A stretch of DNA of 49,997 nt from a virus. Shown in pieces: positions 6,949 to 14,283 of the stretch. Location of the stretch: positions 1 through 49,997 of the IMG/VR virus record IMGVR_UViG_3300028840_001400; one strand, 5' to 3'. The position numbers were made by a program, and so were the translations under genes. The notes beneath the pieces were generated by a model. It had not been told where the DNA came from. It did not search any database and saw only the letters and a list, made by a program, of their open reading frames with translations. Within the stretch, counting starts at the first letter, position 1, and each line of letters starts with the position of its first letter.

Positions 6949-8167
6949 ATCGAAGGAACCGCTCTCTTTCTCGAGGGCGAATACTTACGTCCGGTGTCCG
7001 AGGCAGTACCGACTCCAATACGAGGACGGCCTCGAGAACGAGTCGGGCTACTTCGGCAAGCAAGGGAAGGCCCTCCACGCGGCGGCGCGAGTTCTTACTC
7101 TTGCGATCAAGGACGGTACTAAAGAGTTCGCGCCCGAGGATATCCAGGCCGCCTTCGACGTAGCCGTTAAGAAGCACTTCGATCCGGGCGAGCTCGACGT
7201 TGACGACTATACCTCTTGCGTAAAGTGGCTCGAGAAATACTGCCGCCAGACTTTCTCGCGGGCCGAGAATATCTTCCGGTGCGAGCAAGAGTTCAATATT
7301 GATCTAGGCGACGGGCTTAAGCTCCGAGGCTTTATCGATCGGATAGATCTTATCGGAGAAGACGCCGCCGAGATCTTCGATTATAAGAGCTCGTTCTTTA
7401 TCCTCAAGAAGGAAGCGCTCCGGAAGGACTACCAGCTTAACTCCTATCTGATCGCTCTCGCGAAGCTCCTCCCTCATATCCGGACTGTTACCCTTACCCA
7501 GTATATGTTCCGGCAGGGCTTCCCGAACTCCGTTACCGTTGACGCGGCCGATACCGCGATCGCGAAGGGCTGGCTAGTCGGAGTCCTCGACGGGATCAAG
7601 GAGCGGAAGTTCCCGGCTCGCCTAAACGATTACTGCTGCTACTGTATCGGGCGCGGCAAGTGTCCCGCTTATAAGAAAATGCTCAAGGTCGAGCTCGATC
7701 CTCCGACGGATCCCGATAGCGTCCACGCCGAGCTAGAGAAGCTATCGGCGGCCGGGACGTTGATCGACAAGCGGCAGAAACTATTCAAGGCGTGGCTCGA
7801 AGCTCGCTGCGAGAAGAAGGGTAACCGAGTTCCGATCGAAGGGGGTAAGAGGTTCTATACCCTTAAGCCGGTTACCCGGCGCCCGGTAAACGTCAAGAAG
7901 GCGGCGGCGGTCTTCGCGGCCAATAATCTAGACCTCCTCGCGACTGCCGAGCTCTCTCTTTCTAAGAAGGCCTTCTTCGCCGCGCGGAACCTCGGCTTCG
8001 AGGGGAAGACCGAGCCGGAGATCCAAGTCTTCAAGGAACAGCTTGAGGATGTCTTCGAGGAGAATACTCGGAGCGAGCTTTCGATCGAAGACGCCGAGCC
8101 GAAAGAGAAGAAGCCGAAGACTAAGAAGTCTAAGGGGGCCAAGAAGGGAGCCGGTAATGCCGGATAG
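6920..8167 (+). CDS. RecB/Cas4-like PD-(D/E)XK exonuclease with Fe-S cysteines
   Basis: This 415-residue protein is a single-domain nuclease (residues 15-250) with a charged C-terminal extension. The visible motifs are SFSRANTYVRCPRQY with Cys26, GKALH (His53), GFIDRID followed by EIFDYKSS (Asp154, Lys156), and QLNSYLIAL (Gln172). The Cys cluster CCYCIGRGKC (239-248) together with Cys26 is the pattern of the 4Fe-4S cluster in Cas4 and AddB-type nucleases. It overlaps the annealing-protein gene by 29 bases. The two should form a two-component recombination system that resects and anneals DNA ends. Confidence 0.85.
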   Translation: MAPRPKQKDRSKEPLSFSRANTYVRCPRQYRLQYEDGLENESGYFGKQGKALHAAARVLTLAIKDGTKEFAPEDIQAAFDVAVKKHFDPGELDVDDYTSCVKWLEKYCRQTFSRAENIFRCEQEFNIDLGDGLKLRGFIDRIDLIGEDAAEIFDYKSSFFILKKEALRKDYQLNSYLIALAKLLPHIRTVTLTQYMFRQGFPNSVTVDAADTAIAKGWLVGVLDGIKERKFPARLNDYCCYCIGRGKCPAYKKMLKVELDPPTDPDSVHAELEKLSAAGTLIDKRQKLFKAWLEARCEKKGNRVPIEGGKRFYTLKPVTRRPVNVKKAAAVFAANNLDLLATAELSLSKKAFFAARNLGFEGKTEPEIQVFKEQLEDVFEENTRSELSIEDAEPKEKKPKTKKSKGAKKGAGNAG

Positions 8168-8951
8168 AATAATCCGGAAAGAGTACGGTGAGGACCCGCG
8201 CGAAGCCGCGCTATCTCCCGAGGCTTACCTCGCCTTCCCGTTCCTCTACCGCGCGGCGGACGCCTTTGGGTGCGTCAAGTATAACCTCCAGTATATCCGG
8301 GACCGGGCCTTCGCGGGACGCGTGGCGCCGACGACTAAGGATCTCGATCGCTGGGTTAAGGAGTATATCGATAACGATCTCGTAATCGTTTACTCTACCG
8401 ATCTCGGGGAGTTCCTCTGGATCAAGACGTGGTTCCGCGATAACTACTACCCGAACCGTTGTAAGCCGAGCGCTCCCCGGCCTCCCGTCCTTGAAGGGTT
8501 GATCTCCGAAGATAAATGGATCGAGGGGGATCCGGAGTCGTTCAAGAAACTTTTCAAGGACCCCCGAGGACTCCCCGGGACTCCCTCGGAGTCCGTGTCT
8601 AGAGGGAGAGATAGAGGTAGAGATAGAGATAGAGGGAGAGGTAGCGACGCGCCCCCCGATACCGGTAAGTTCGGGACCGATTTCTTTAACCTCTTCCTTT
8701 ACTGCTTCAAGAATAAACAACCGAACGGAGATCAACTACATAGAGCGGGAGAGCTATATAAGGAGTTCGGCTGGCCGAAGCTAAAGGAGTCTATGCTAGC
8801 TATGAGATCCGGCGGCTACGGCTGGGGGATCGACGGCGCGAACGTCGCGAAGTATTGTCGGGGAGACTGGGATCGGCCGCGCGGAGGATCGCCGAGCGGC
8901 AAGGGCGGCCGCCGAGATAAGGTATATAAAGGAAAGGGAGGCAAGAAATGA
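8157..8951 (+). CDS. Replication initiator-like protein with winged-helix N-terminus
   Basis: I chose the ATG at 8157 (11-base overlap with the nuclease gene) because an upstream in-frame start would lie inside that gene. The 264-residue product has an N-terminal helical/winged-helix domain (FPFLYRAADAFGCVKYNL...LWIKTWFRDN). An Arg/Asp/Gly repeat linker (residues 149-162) and a C-terminal domain (172-240) follow. Layout and position before an AAA+ loader match phage initiators of the lambda O or DnaD-like type. The linker is encoded by a purine-rich tandem repeat next to iteron-like sequences (8533-8644), a candidate origin. Confidence 0.65.
   Translation: MPDRIIRKEYGEDPREAALSPEAYLAFPFLYRAADAFGCVKYNLQYIRDRAFAGRVAPTTKDLDRWVKEYIDNDLVIVYSTDLGEFLWIKTWFRDNYYPNRCKPSAPRPPVLEGLISEDKWIEGDPESFKKLFKDPRGLPGTPSESVSRGRDRGRDRDRGRGSDAPPDTGKFGTDFFNLFLYCFKNKQPNGDQLHRAGELYKEFGWPKLKESMLAMRSGGYGWGIDGANVAKYCRGDWDRPRGGSPSGKGGRRDKVYKGKGGKK
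8533..8644. other. Candidate replication origin inside the initiator gene
   Basis: Four copies of GGACTCC or its inverse GGAGTC(C) lie at 8534, 8568, 8578 and 8588. The last two form a perfect 7-base-pair hairpin with a 3-base loop. A purine-only tandem tract (8601-8644, units of GAGATA and GAGGTA) follows directly. Iterons beside an asymmetric purine tract within the initiator gene mirror lambdoid origins. Confidence 0.45.
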
Positions 8952-9232
8952 AGGACAAGCGGAGAGGATACGAGGGAGTAACGCCCGAGGTATTCGAGGA
9001 GCTTAAGGCGAAGCTCTCCGAAGAGGGCGGCTTAGTAACCGGCGGACAGAAGGGAAGCGTTACGATAGCGGTCCGGGGACTCGACTTCTCGCTCGGCTAC
9101 GAGTGGGACGGCGAGGATCAGATCGCTATCGTCTGTAATAAGAAGCCCTTCGTTGTTAGCTACGGGAGGCTCTGGAGGGAGCTCGACGGTATGCTGGCGC
9201 CTCTAGGGATAGGACCGTCGGGGAAAGGTTAA
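8948..9232 (+). CDS. Hypothetical replication-region protein
   Basis: This 94-residue protein overlaps the initiator gene by 4 bases (ATGA). A short helix (TPEVFEELKAKLSEE) is followed by several strands (GSVTIAVRGLDFSLGYEW, QIAIVCNKKPFVVSY) and a final helix. It is an alpha/beta protein encoded between the initiator and the loader, so it is probably replication-associated. No family is recognised. Confidence 0.72.
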   Translation: MKDKRRGYEGVTPEVFEELKAKLSEEGGLVTGGQKGSVTIAVRGLDFSLGYEWDGEDQIAIVCNKKPFVVSYGRLWRELDGMLAPLGIGPSGKG

Positions 9233-9234
9233 TC

Positions 9235-10050
9235 TTGCTCTTCTTCAAGAATAGGAAAGTAGATCTATCGAAGTTTACGATCGATCCGGTAATCGAGTGG
9301 GGAGACGAACGCTTCCTAGTCTTCTACGGAGAGCCGGGGACCGGCAAGACAACGGCGGCGCTTTCCTATCTCAATAACTGGGAGGGCTGGGAGTTCTGCT
9401 CGGTCGTCGAGCTCTTTACCGAGATCCGGAAGTATACGTCGAGCGAGACGATCCAGCAGGTACTAGACGAAGTAGCGAGAGCGCCGAGAATGATCCTCGA
9501 CGACGTAGGCTACGAGCCGGAGGCGAAATATAATCTCTTCGGAACGGAATACTATCCGCCCGAGGAGGTAAAGAATATCCTCTTTCTCCGCGAGGCCGCA
9601 GGCTTGAGGACGATCGTCTCGACTAATCAAGATCCGGATATGTTAGCCGATACATACGGCCCGAGAATCTTTTCGAGGCTAGTAAGGTCCGGCGTCTTCT
9701 ACGTCTTCGAGGGTGACTGGAGTAGCGGGATCAGGCCGACGGTCGAGAAGGATCCCGTCGGGCGATCTATAACGAGCTCGAGGATCCCGCTAGTAGCCGA
9801 GCGAGCTCGCGAACTAAGGCCTCGGACCGAGGCCGAGAGGAAGGCGGAAGAGGTGGAAGCCCGTAGAGCGATAGACGATCTACCGGAGGAGCTTAGGGAG
9901 CGCTTAAAGGAGACGATAGCAAGGTGGAAAAAGGAACCGAAGCGACGCGGACCGCGTACCGGGAAAGCCATAGACTCTGCCTCCGGCCGTTCCTCGAGAA
10001 CGGCGTCTGGCGCTTCTGCTTCTCGAAAACGCGGAGCGTCCACGAAATAG
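9235..10050 (+). CDS. AAA+ ATPase, DnaC-like helicase loader
   Basis: This 271-residue protein starts at a TTG after GGGGAAAGG. Walker A is GEPGTGKTT (residues 32-40) and Walker B is MILDDVG (86-92). A sensor-1-like STNQDP (about 125) and an arginine-rich helix (SRLVRSG) follow. This is the layout of DnaC/DnaI/IstB-type loaders. The C-terminal 100 residues are basic and low in complexity. The encoded pair initiator plus loader suggests that the host replicative helicase is recruited to the phage origin, because I see no phage helicase or polymerase gene. Confidence 0.78.
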   Translation: MLFFKNRKVDLSKFTIDPVIEWGDERFLVFYGEPGTGKTTAALSYLNNWEGWEFCSVVELFTEIRKYTSSETIQQVLDEVARAPRMILDDVGYEPEAKYNLFGTEYYPPEEVKNILFLREAAGLRTIVSTNQDPDMLADTYGPRIFSRLVRSGVFYVFEGDWSSGIRPTVEKDPVGRSITSSRIPLVAERARELRPRTEAERKAEEVEARRAIDDLPEELRERLKETIARWKKEPKRRGPRTGKAIDSASGRSSRTASGASASRKRGASTK

Positions 10051-10391
10051 TCGGGCGCAAGGGCGAGTATAAATTCGCGAAGGAGAATCTCTTAATGCTT
10101 TGTAGCGCGAGGGAGCGGAACTGTCACCTAGGATGGGCCCACCGCCGGGATAACCCCGAAGAGAGCTTCGGGCGTATCCGAATCCGGGAGTTCGCCGTCA
10201 AGTTCCTAATCGGCGAGGCAAAGCTCAAAGACGCCGACTACTTGATGAGAGATACCGGCCGCGACTGGTGGGACGAAAGTCTCGGCGCCGAGGCGACGGT
10301 AAAGTCGGAGGTTACCCGGCTCGCCGAGGAGATGAGTCTAGGCGGCCTCGAGTACTGGGTTAGATCTTGGAATACGATAAGGGAGGTCTAA
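9924..10391 (+). CDS. Possible HNH-type endonuclease
   Basis: This 155-residue protein starts with GTG inside the loader gene (127-base overlap in another frame). The segment SVHEIVGRKGEYKFAKENLL, then LCSARERNCHLGWAH, resembles an HNH core: H-E-I, then an asparagine-leucine step, then C-H with a following H. The usual first CxxC pair is not clear; only Cys19 and Cys32 flank the region. It could cut DNA in recombination or in competition with other elements. The overlap is unusually long, but the domain signature starts within it, so the start seems right. Confidence 0.5.
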   Translation: MEKGTEATRTAYRESHRLCLRPFLENGVWRFCFSKTRSVHEIVGRKGEYKFAKENLLMLCSARERNCHLGWAHRRDNPEESFGRIRIREFAVKFLIGEAKLKDADYLMRDTGRDWWDESLGAEATVKSEVTRLAEEMSLGGLEYWVRSWNTIREV

Positions 10392-10616
10392 ATGGCTGAT
10401 ATCACGCCGCAGGAAGCCGTGAAGGAAGCGAGGAAGATAGCGAAAGATAGGTCGGCTCTAGTTTACATATCGTACAGAGCAACCAAGCGGGACGGCCACG
10501 AAGCATTTATCAAGGTTGTACCCAAGTGGTTGCCATTCCCGGAAACGTTAGAAGTACAAGGCCGCACCCTCCGCTCCTGCCTCGCCAAACTCAAGAAAGA
10601 GGTAGCCAATGGCTGA
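10392..10616 (+). CDS. Hypothetical protein in a compositionally distinct block
   Basis: This 74-residue protein starts 1 base after the previous stop. A helix, then strands (ALVYISYRA and EAFIKVVPKWLPFP), then a helix suggest a small alpha/beta fold. Its codons (GTG, CTG, CCA, ACA) differ from the rest of the genome, which avoids TG and CA. No family is recognised. Confidence 0.68.
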   Translation: MADITPQEAVKEARKIAKDRSALVYISYRATKRDGHEAFIKVVPKWLPFPETLEVQGRTLRSCLAKLKKEVANG

Positions 10617-11016
10617 CAAGCTACAAGAAGCGTGGCTACCACTATGCCGAGAAGGGGCAAAAGCAAGAAGCAAAGAAAAGAAGAAATTTATGAAAGATAA
10701 GTTGGGTTGGTTGTTGCCTTTCGCCGATGATAAAAACAGAGTTGCAGGAGGCAGAATGAAGCTACAAGAAGCGGTAGAGGCGATATGTGAGGCGACATAC
10801 ATTAAAGACCCCTCTGTGCTTCCGGCAATCCTCACCACCTACGCCCAATCCTACCACGCAGAGAAGGTGAGGGGTGCGGGAGAGGAGTTGGAATTATTGC
10901 CCTGCTACTCGGTGAAAATAAGAGAGGACAGCAAGGCGAGAACAGATATGGTTAGTTTGAACGCCGCAAGACTTATCATCAAAGCCCTAACCCAACAAGG
11001 GGGGAGAGATGAGTAA
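10609..11016 (+). CDS. Hypothetical protein in a compositionally distinct block
   Basis: This 135-residue, mostly helical protein overlaps the previous gene by 8 bases. It begins with a lysine-rich stretch (KARSKEKKKFMKDKLGW). A possible domain at 45-130 follows, with DPSVLPAILTTYAQSYH. Base composition and codon use match 10392-11396 and not the surrounding phage genes, which suggests recent acquisition from another virus or the host. The function is unknown. Confidence 0.65.
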   Translation: MADKLQEAWLPLCREGAKARSKEKKKFMKDKLGWLLPFADDKNRVAGGRMKLQEAVEAICEATYIKDPSVLPAILTTYAQSYHAEKVRGAGEELELLPCYSVKIREDSKARTDMVSLNAARLIIKALTQQGGRDE

Positions 11017-11383
11017 GACCGAGACGAAGGTTGAGGAGTTGGAGTTGGACGTGTTGGAGGGCCCGCACAATTCCTACGCTATTTGTATCGGCTACGGAGG
11101 AGCGGGCCATCGTGTGGCTGGCCCGAGGATGCACGGACAGGGCAAGGTAGTTCGTAGATTAAAGGTAAAGAGAACGGACTTGGAGGAAGCGTTGAGGATG
11201 GCAGATAGCATAGCCGCTCAAAGGGAGGAGCGGACGAGCTTTGATTTGAAGGAGTGCAAGTTTTGCTTGGAGGAAAAGAGCGCCACGAGAAAGTGCGGCA
11301 ACTGCGGGTGTGATATCTGCGAGGATTGCTGGGACGAGCACGAACACCAGACTTGCGCTTATCCCGGCTCGTTAAAGGGCTAG
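11009..11383 (+). CDS. Zinc-finger protein (B-box/AN1-like cysteine cluster)
   Basis: This 124-residue protein overlaps the previous gene by 8 bases. The N-terminal 75 residues form an alpha/beta part. The C-terminus has CKFCLEEKSATRKCGNCGCD followed by CEDCWDEHEHQTC. These two interleaved CxxC pairs plus His resemble B-box or AN1 zinc fingers. It probably mediates protein or nucleic-acid contacts. It is the last gene of the compositional island and stands directly before the DNA-modification operon. Confidence 0.68.
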   Translation: MSKTETKVEELELDVLEGPHNSYAICIGYGGAGHRVAGPRMHGQGKVVRRLKVKRTDLEEALRMADSIAAQREERTSFDLKECKFCLEEKSATRKCGNCGCDICEDCWDEHEHQTCAYPGSLKG

Positions 11384-11396
11384 GAGGGGGTGAGTA

Positions 11397-12086
11397 ATGA
11401 AGAAAGCCAATCGCCGAGGAGGGAGCTTTTCGTTTGAGAAGGTAAAGGACTTCGAGGGGCATATCGGGTTATCGATTCCGAATTACGATATCCTCTTTAA
11501 GACGATCCTCGGGATCGCCGATTACTTTCTCGAGAAAGAAGCGATCGTCTACGATATCGGGTGCTCTACGGGGAAGCTCCTCCGGGCGCTTAAGCACAAG
11601 GGCCGGAAGGAGGGATTCGATAACTCGAGTAATCTGCTTCCGATCAAGGTCGAAGAGGGAAGCTCGGCGATCGCCCCGGACGGGATCCAGTACCATAACG
11701 TAGATCTTAACGACTACGAGCCGTCCTTCGCGAACGCCTGCCTTGTCCTCTCGCTCTTTACTCTCCAATTCTTAAGCCGAGACGCGAGAGATACGATCGT
11801 CGAGAACGTCTCGCGCGGCCTCCGACGCGGCGGCGCTTTTATTATCGCCGAGAAGGTATTCGCTCCGACGTCGAAGGCGCAGGAGATCTTTACCTTTACC
11901 CATTACGACTACAAGCGCGAGGGCTTCTCGGCCGAGGAGATCCTCCGGAAGGAGATATCGCTCCGGCGTATGCTCCACCCCCTAACCTCCGAGGGATTGG
12001 TCGATCTCCTCAATGGATACGATCTTAAACCGATCCCGTTCTGGAAATTCCTTAACTTCGAGGCGTGGCTGTGCATAAAGGATTGA
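11397..12086 (+). CDS. cmoA: CmoA-like carboxy-S-adenosylmethionine (Cx-SAM) synthase
   Basis: CmoA converts SAM and prephenate to Cx-SAM. This 229-residue protein follows E. coli CmoA nearly end to end: IPNYDILF (Tyr30 like CmoA Tyr39), VYDIGCSTG (51-59, SAM motif I), FDNSSN (74-79, like IDNSPA), VLSLFTLQFL (117-126), GGAFIIAEKVF, THYDYKREGFSAEEI, and a C-terminal LNFEAWLCIK. The first ~20 residues of CmoA are missing. CmoA Arg199, which I recall as a carboxylate contact, aligns with Glu186, with Arg190/191 nearby, so the carboxylate pocket may be rearranged. No CmoB is encoded. The next genes are an amide-forming ligase and a cytosine methyltransferase with an altered cofactor pocket. An ordinary SAM methyltransferase is the alternative. 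Confidence 0.82.
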   Translation: MKKANRRGGSFSFEKVKDFEGHIGLSIPNYDILFKTILGIADYFLEKEAIVYDIGCSTGKLLRALKHKGRKEGFDNSSNLLPIKVEEGSSAIAPDGIQYHNVDLNDYEPSFANACLVLSLFTLQFLSRDARDTIVENVSRGLRRGGAFIIAEKVFAPTSKAQEIFTFTHYDYKREGFSAEEILRKEISLRRMLHPLTSEGLVDLLNGYDLKPIPFWKFLNFEAWLCIKD

Positions 12087-12883
12087 AAGAGATCTTCCTC
12101 GAGGAGGTCGTCAAGATCTCCGACGGCGCCGGACCGGTAGCGATCGCGTTATCGTCCGGGATAGATAGTACCGCCGTCGGGCTCGCACTATCTTCGCTCG
12201 GGAAGGCCGTTCACGCCTATACCTTCTACGTCGAAGGAGTAAAGAGTCAAGATCTAGTCTACGCGCGGAAGACCGCCGAGACCTTCGCGTGGGAGTTTAC
12301 GCCCTGCGAGATCCCGAGAGAGGTAGATAAGAGTCTCGTTCTAAGGCTTATCCGAGATCTCGGGCTCTCGAAGAAAACGGATATCGAATGTAGCTATCCC
12401 TTCTTCTTCTTGATCCCGCGAGTAGAGGAGCGCGTTCTTATAACCGGCTCGTGCGCGGACGGCCACTTTTGTATCTCGAAGAAGGGTATGATCCATTACC
12501 GAGGATCCGTAGAGAAGACGGACGAATATCGCCGGAGCCTATTCGGCAATAACAATTACGCTCAGACGAAGACGCTCGCCGAGCTCGGGGCGCTCCGGGG
12601 GATCTCTATCGATACGCCCTATAATAAGCCGACGATAATCGAATACTTCCTCGGCAAGAGCTGGGCCGAGGTAAACAAGCCGAAGCAGAAGCAGCCGATA
12701 CTCGATCTATTCCCCGAGTCGTTCGCGGCGATAAAGACGTTTCCTCATACTAATCTTCAATGCGGCGATAGCCAGATCCGCGAGCTCTTCGAGCCGCTCC
12801 TCCGAGACGAAGAGCTTAACCGCTACGGCCGAAAGCGCGTCCTTGATCTCTACCGAGATCTCTCGAGGGAGGTTCTTATATGA
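12065..12883 (+). CDS. Asparagine-synthetase-like ATP pyrophosphatase (amide ligase), no glutaminase domain
   Basis: This 272-residue protein starts with GTG and overlaps cmoA by 22 bases. The PP-loop is ALSSGIDST (residues 28-36). A second conserved block, VLITGSCADGHF (124-135), corresponds to the G-x-G-A-D-E-x-F region of AsnB, and residues 190-230 resemble the AsnB C-terminal substrate region. AsnB proteins adenylate a carboxylate and replace AMP with an amine. The N-terminal Cys2 glutaminase domain is absent, so ammonia or another amine would be used directly. Sandwiched between a Cx-SAM synthase and a DNA methyltransferase, its likely carboxylate substrate is carboxymethylcytosine in DNA or the free nucleotide. 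That substrate is inferred. Confidence 0.78.
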   Translation: MAVHKGLKEIFLEEVVKISDGAGPVAIALSSGIDSTAVGLALSSLGKAVHAYTFYVEGVKSQDLVYARKTAETFAWEFTPCEIPREVDKSLVLRLIRDLGLSKKTDIECSYPFFFLIPRVEERVLITGSCADGHFCISKKGMIHYRGSVEKTDEYRRSLFGNNNYAQTKTLAELGALRGISIDTPYNKPTIIEYFLGKSWAEVNKPKQKQPILDLFPESFAAIKTFPHTNLQCGDSQIRELFEPLLRDEELNRYGRKRVLDLYRDLSREVLI

Positions 12884-14274
12884 GCGCCTATAAGCCGCCG
12901 AGCCTAGACGAAGTAAGGAGGGCGTCCGAGTGGGGCCTCTTTAACGTCGTCTCTCTCTTCGCCGGGTGCGGCGGGAGCTCGACCGGTTACCGGCTCGCCG
13001 GGGGGAAGGTCCTCGGCGTCAACGAGTTTATCGAAGCGGCCCGGGAGACTTACGCAGCGAACTACCCGGACGTTACGATAATGCCCGAGGATATCCGGGA
13101 GCTTAAGGGCGAAGAGATCCTCCGGCGCGTCGGCGTCAAGGCCGGAGAGCTCGACGTCCTCGACGGATCACCGCCCTGCGCGAGCTTCTCTATGGCCGGG
13201 AAGCGCGAGGAGCACTGGGGGAAGAAAAAGCAATACTCCGAGACTAAGCAACGAACCGACGATCTCTTCTTCGAGTTCGCGCGGATAATCAAGGAGACGC
13301 AGCCCCGAGTCTTCGTAGGCGAAAACGTCAAAGGCCTAACCCTCGGGAAGGCGGGAGATCTCCTCGGCTCGAAGCAGTCCGGGCTCTTCGGCGAGCACGA
13401 GGATACGATCCTCTTTCACCTCGAGAAGCTAGGCTATCGCGTAGACTATAAGGTCCTTAACGCGGCCGACTACGGCGTCCCGCAGACGCGCGAGCGCCTC
13501 TTCCTTGTCGGAGTCCGGGGAGATCTCGGAGTAGATCCGAGCTTCCCGTCGCCGACTTATAAGGGGAAGTGGGTAACCCTCCGCGCGGCGCTTGAGACGC
13601 TCGAGCAACACGCCGCCGAGATAGACGACGCGGCGATCCCCGAGAAGTACGAGGTCTATAAGTACCTCAAGATGATGAAGCCCGGGGAGAGCGCCTCGAA
13701 GTATCACCCGAAGGGATCCTATTTCTCGCTAGTCCGCCTCGAGTGGGACAAGCCGGCAGGGACAGTCCAGCAGTCTCACGGCGCGAAGTCGATCGCCTCC
13801 GGCTCTATTCACCCCGAGGAGAACCGGAAGCTCTCGATCCCCGAGCTTAGACGGATCTCTTCCTTCCCGGACGACTTCGTCCTAACCGGGACCTTCGAGC
13901 AACGCTGGGAGCGGATCGGCCGCGCGGTCCCGCCGCTACTAATGAAGGCGATCGCTCGTAACGTCTGGAGTAATATCCTCGAGCCGCTTAAGGAAGGTAC
14001 GGAGGCGAGCGGGGACGCGGAGCCGGGAGACGCGCTCGCAGACGCGGCTACCGATCCTCCCGCCGAGGCGACTCACGACTTAACCCCGGAAGAGGAAGAG
14101 ATCTCGCGGGGCGCTTCCGTCGGGAACGAAGCCTTCGAGAGAGCGATACGGCCGAGAGGCGACGGCGCTAGAGACGCCTACGATAACGCCCTCGGCGAAC
14201 AGCTAGATGAGATCTTCGGAGAAGAAGATCCGGACGCCCCGGACGGCCCCGGCGATCAAGAGTCAATGTTCTAA
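12880..14274 (+). CDS. C5-cytosine DNA methyltransferase with Arg in motif X; predicted carboxymethyltransferase
   Basis: This 464-residue enzyme overlaps the ligase gene by 4 bases (ATGA). All catalytic motifs are present: I (LFAGCGGSS, 26-34), IV with the nucleophile Cys100 (GSPPCASFS), VI (GENVKG, Glu148), VIII (QTRERL, 202-207), IX (RISSFPDDF) and X (IGRAVPPLL, 346-354). In normal enzymes motif X is G-N-A/S-V; here Asn is Arg348. In M.MpeI the same Asn changed to Lys lets the enzyme use Cx-SAM and make 5-carboxymethylcytosine. With a CmoA homologue in the same operon I predict a natural DNA carboxymethyltransferase. The C-terminal 95 residues are an acidic extension of unknown role. Plain methylation remains possible. 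Confidence 0.9.
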   Translation: MSAYKPPSLDEVRRASEWGLFNVVSLFAGCGGSSTGYRLAGGKVLGVNEFIEAARETYAANYPDVTIMPEDIRELKGEEILRRVGVKAGELDVLDGSPPCASFSMAGKREEHWGKKKQYSETKQRTDDLFFEFARIIKETQPRVFVGENVKGLTLGKAGDLLGSKQSGLFGEHEDTILFHLEKLGYRVDYKVLNAADYGVPQTRERLFLVGVRGDLGVDPSFPSPTYKGKWVTLRAALETLEQHAAEIDDAAIPEKYEVYKYLKMMKPGESASKYHPKGSYFSLVRLEWDKPAGTVQQSHGAKSIASGSIHPEENRKLSIPELRRISSFPDDFVLTGTFEQRWERIGRAVPPLLMKAIARNVWSNILEPLKEGTEASGDAEPGDALADAATDPPAEATHDLTPEEEEISRGASVGNEAFERAIRPRGDGARDAYDNALGEQLDEIFGEEDPDAPDGPGDQESMF

Positions 14275-14283
14275 GGAGGATAG

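Noticed and set aside
8043-8156. Upstream start for the initiator gene
   Set aside because: It would overlap the nuclease gene by 125 bases with an Arg/Ser-rich segment. The ATG at 8157 gives a normal short overlap.
11397-12086. Generic SAM-dependent methyltransferase as the best label
   Set aside because: The match to CmoA covers specific segments outside the SAM motifs (FTLQFL, H-x-D-x-K-R, LNFEAW), so a CmoA-type assignment is more precise.
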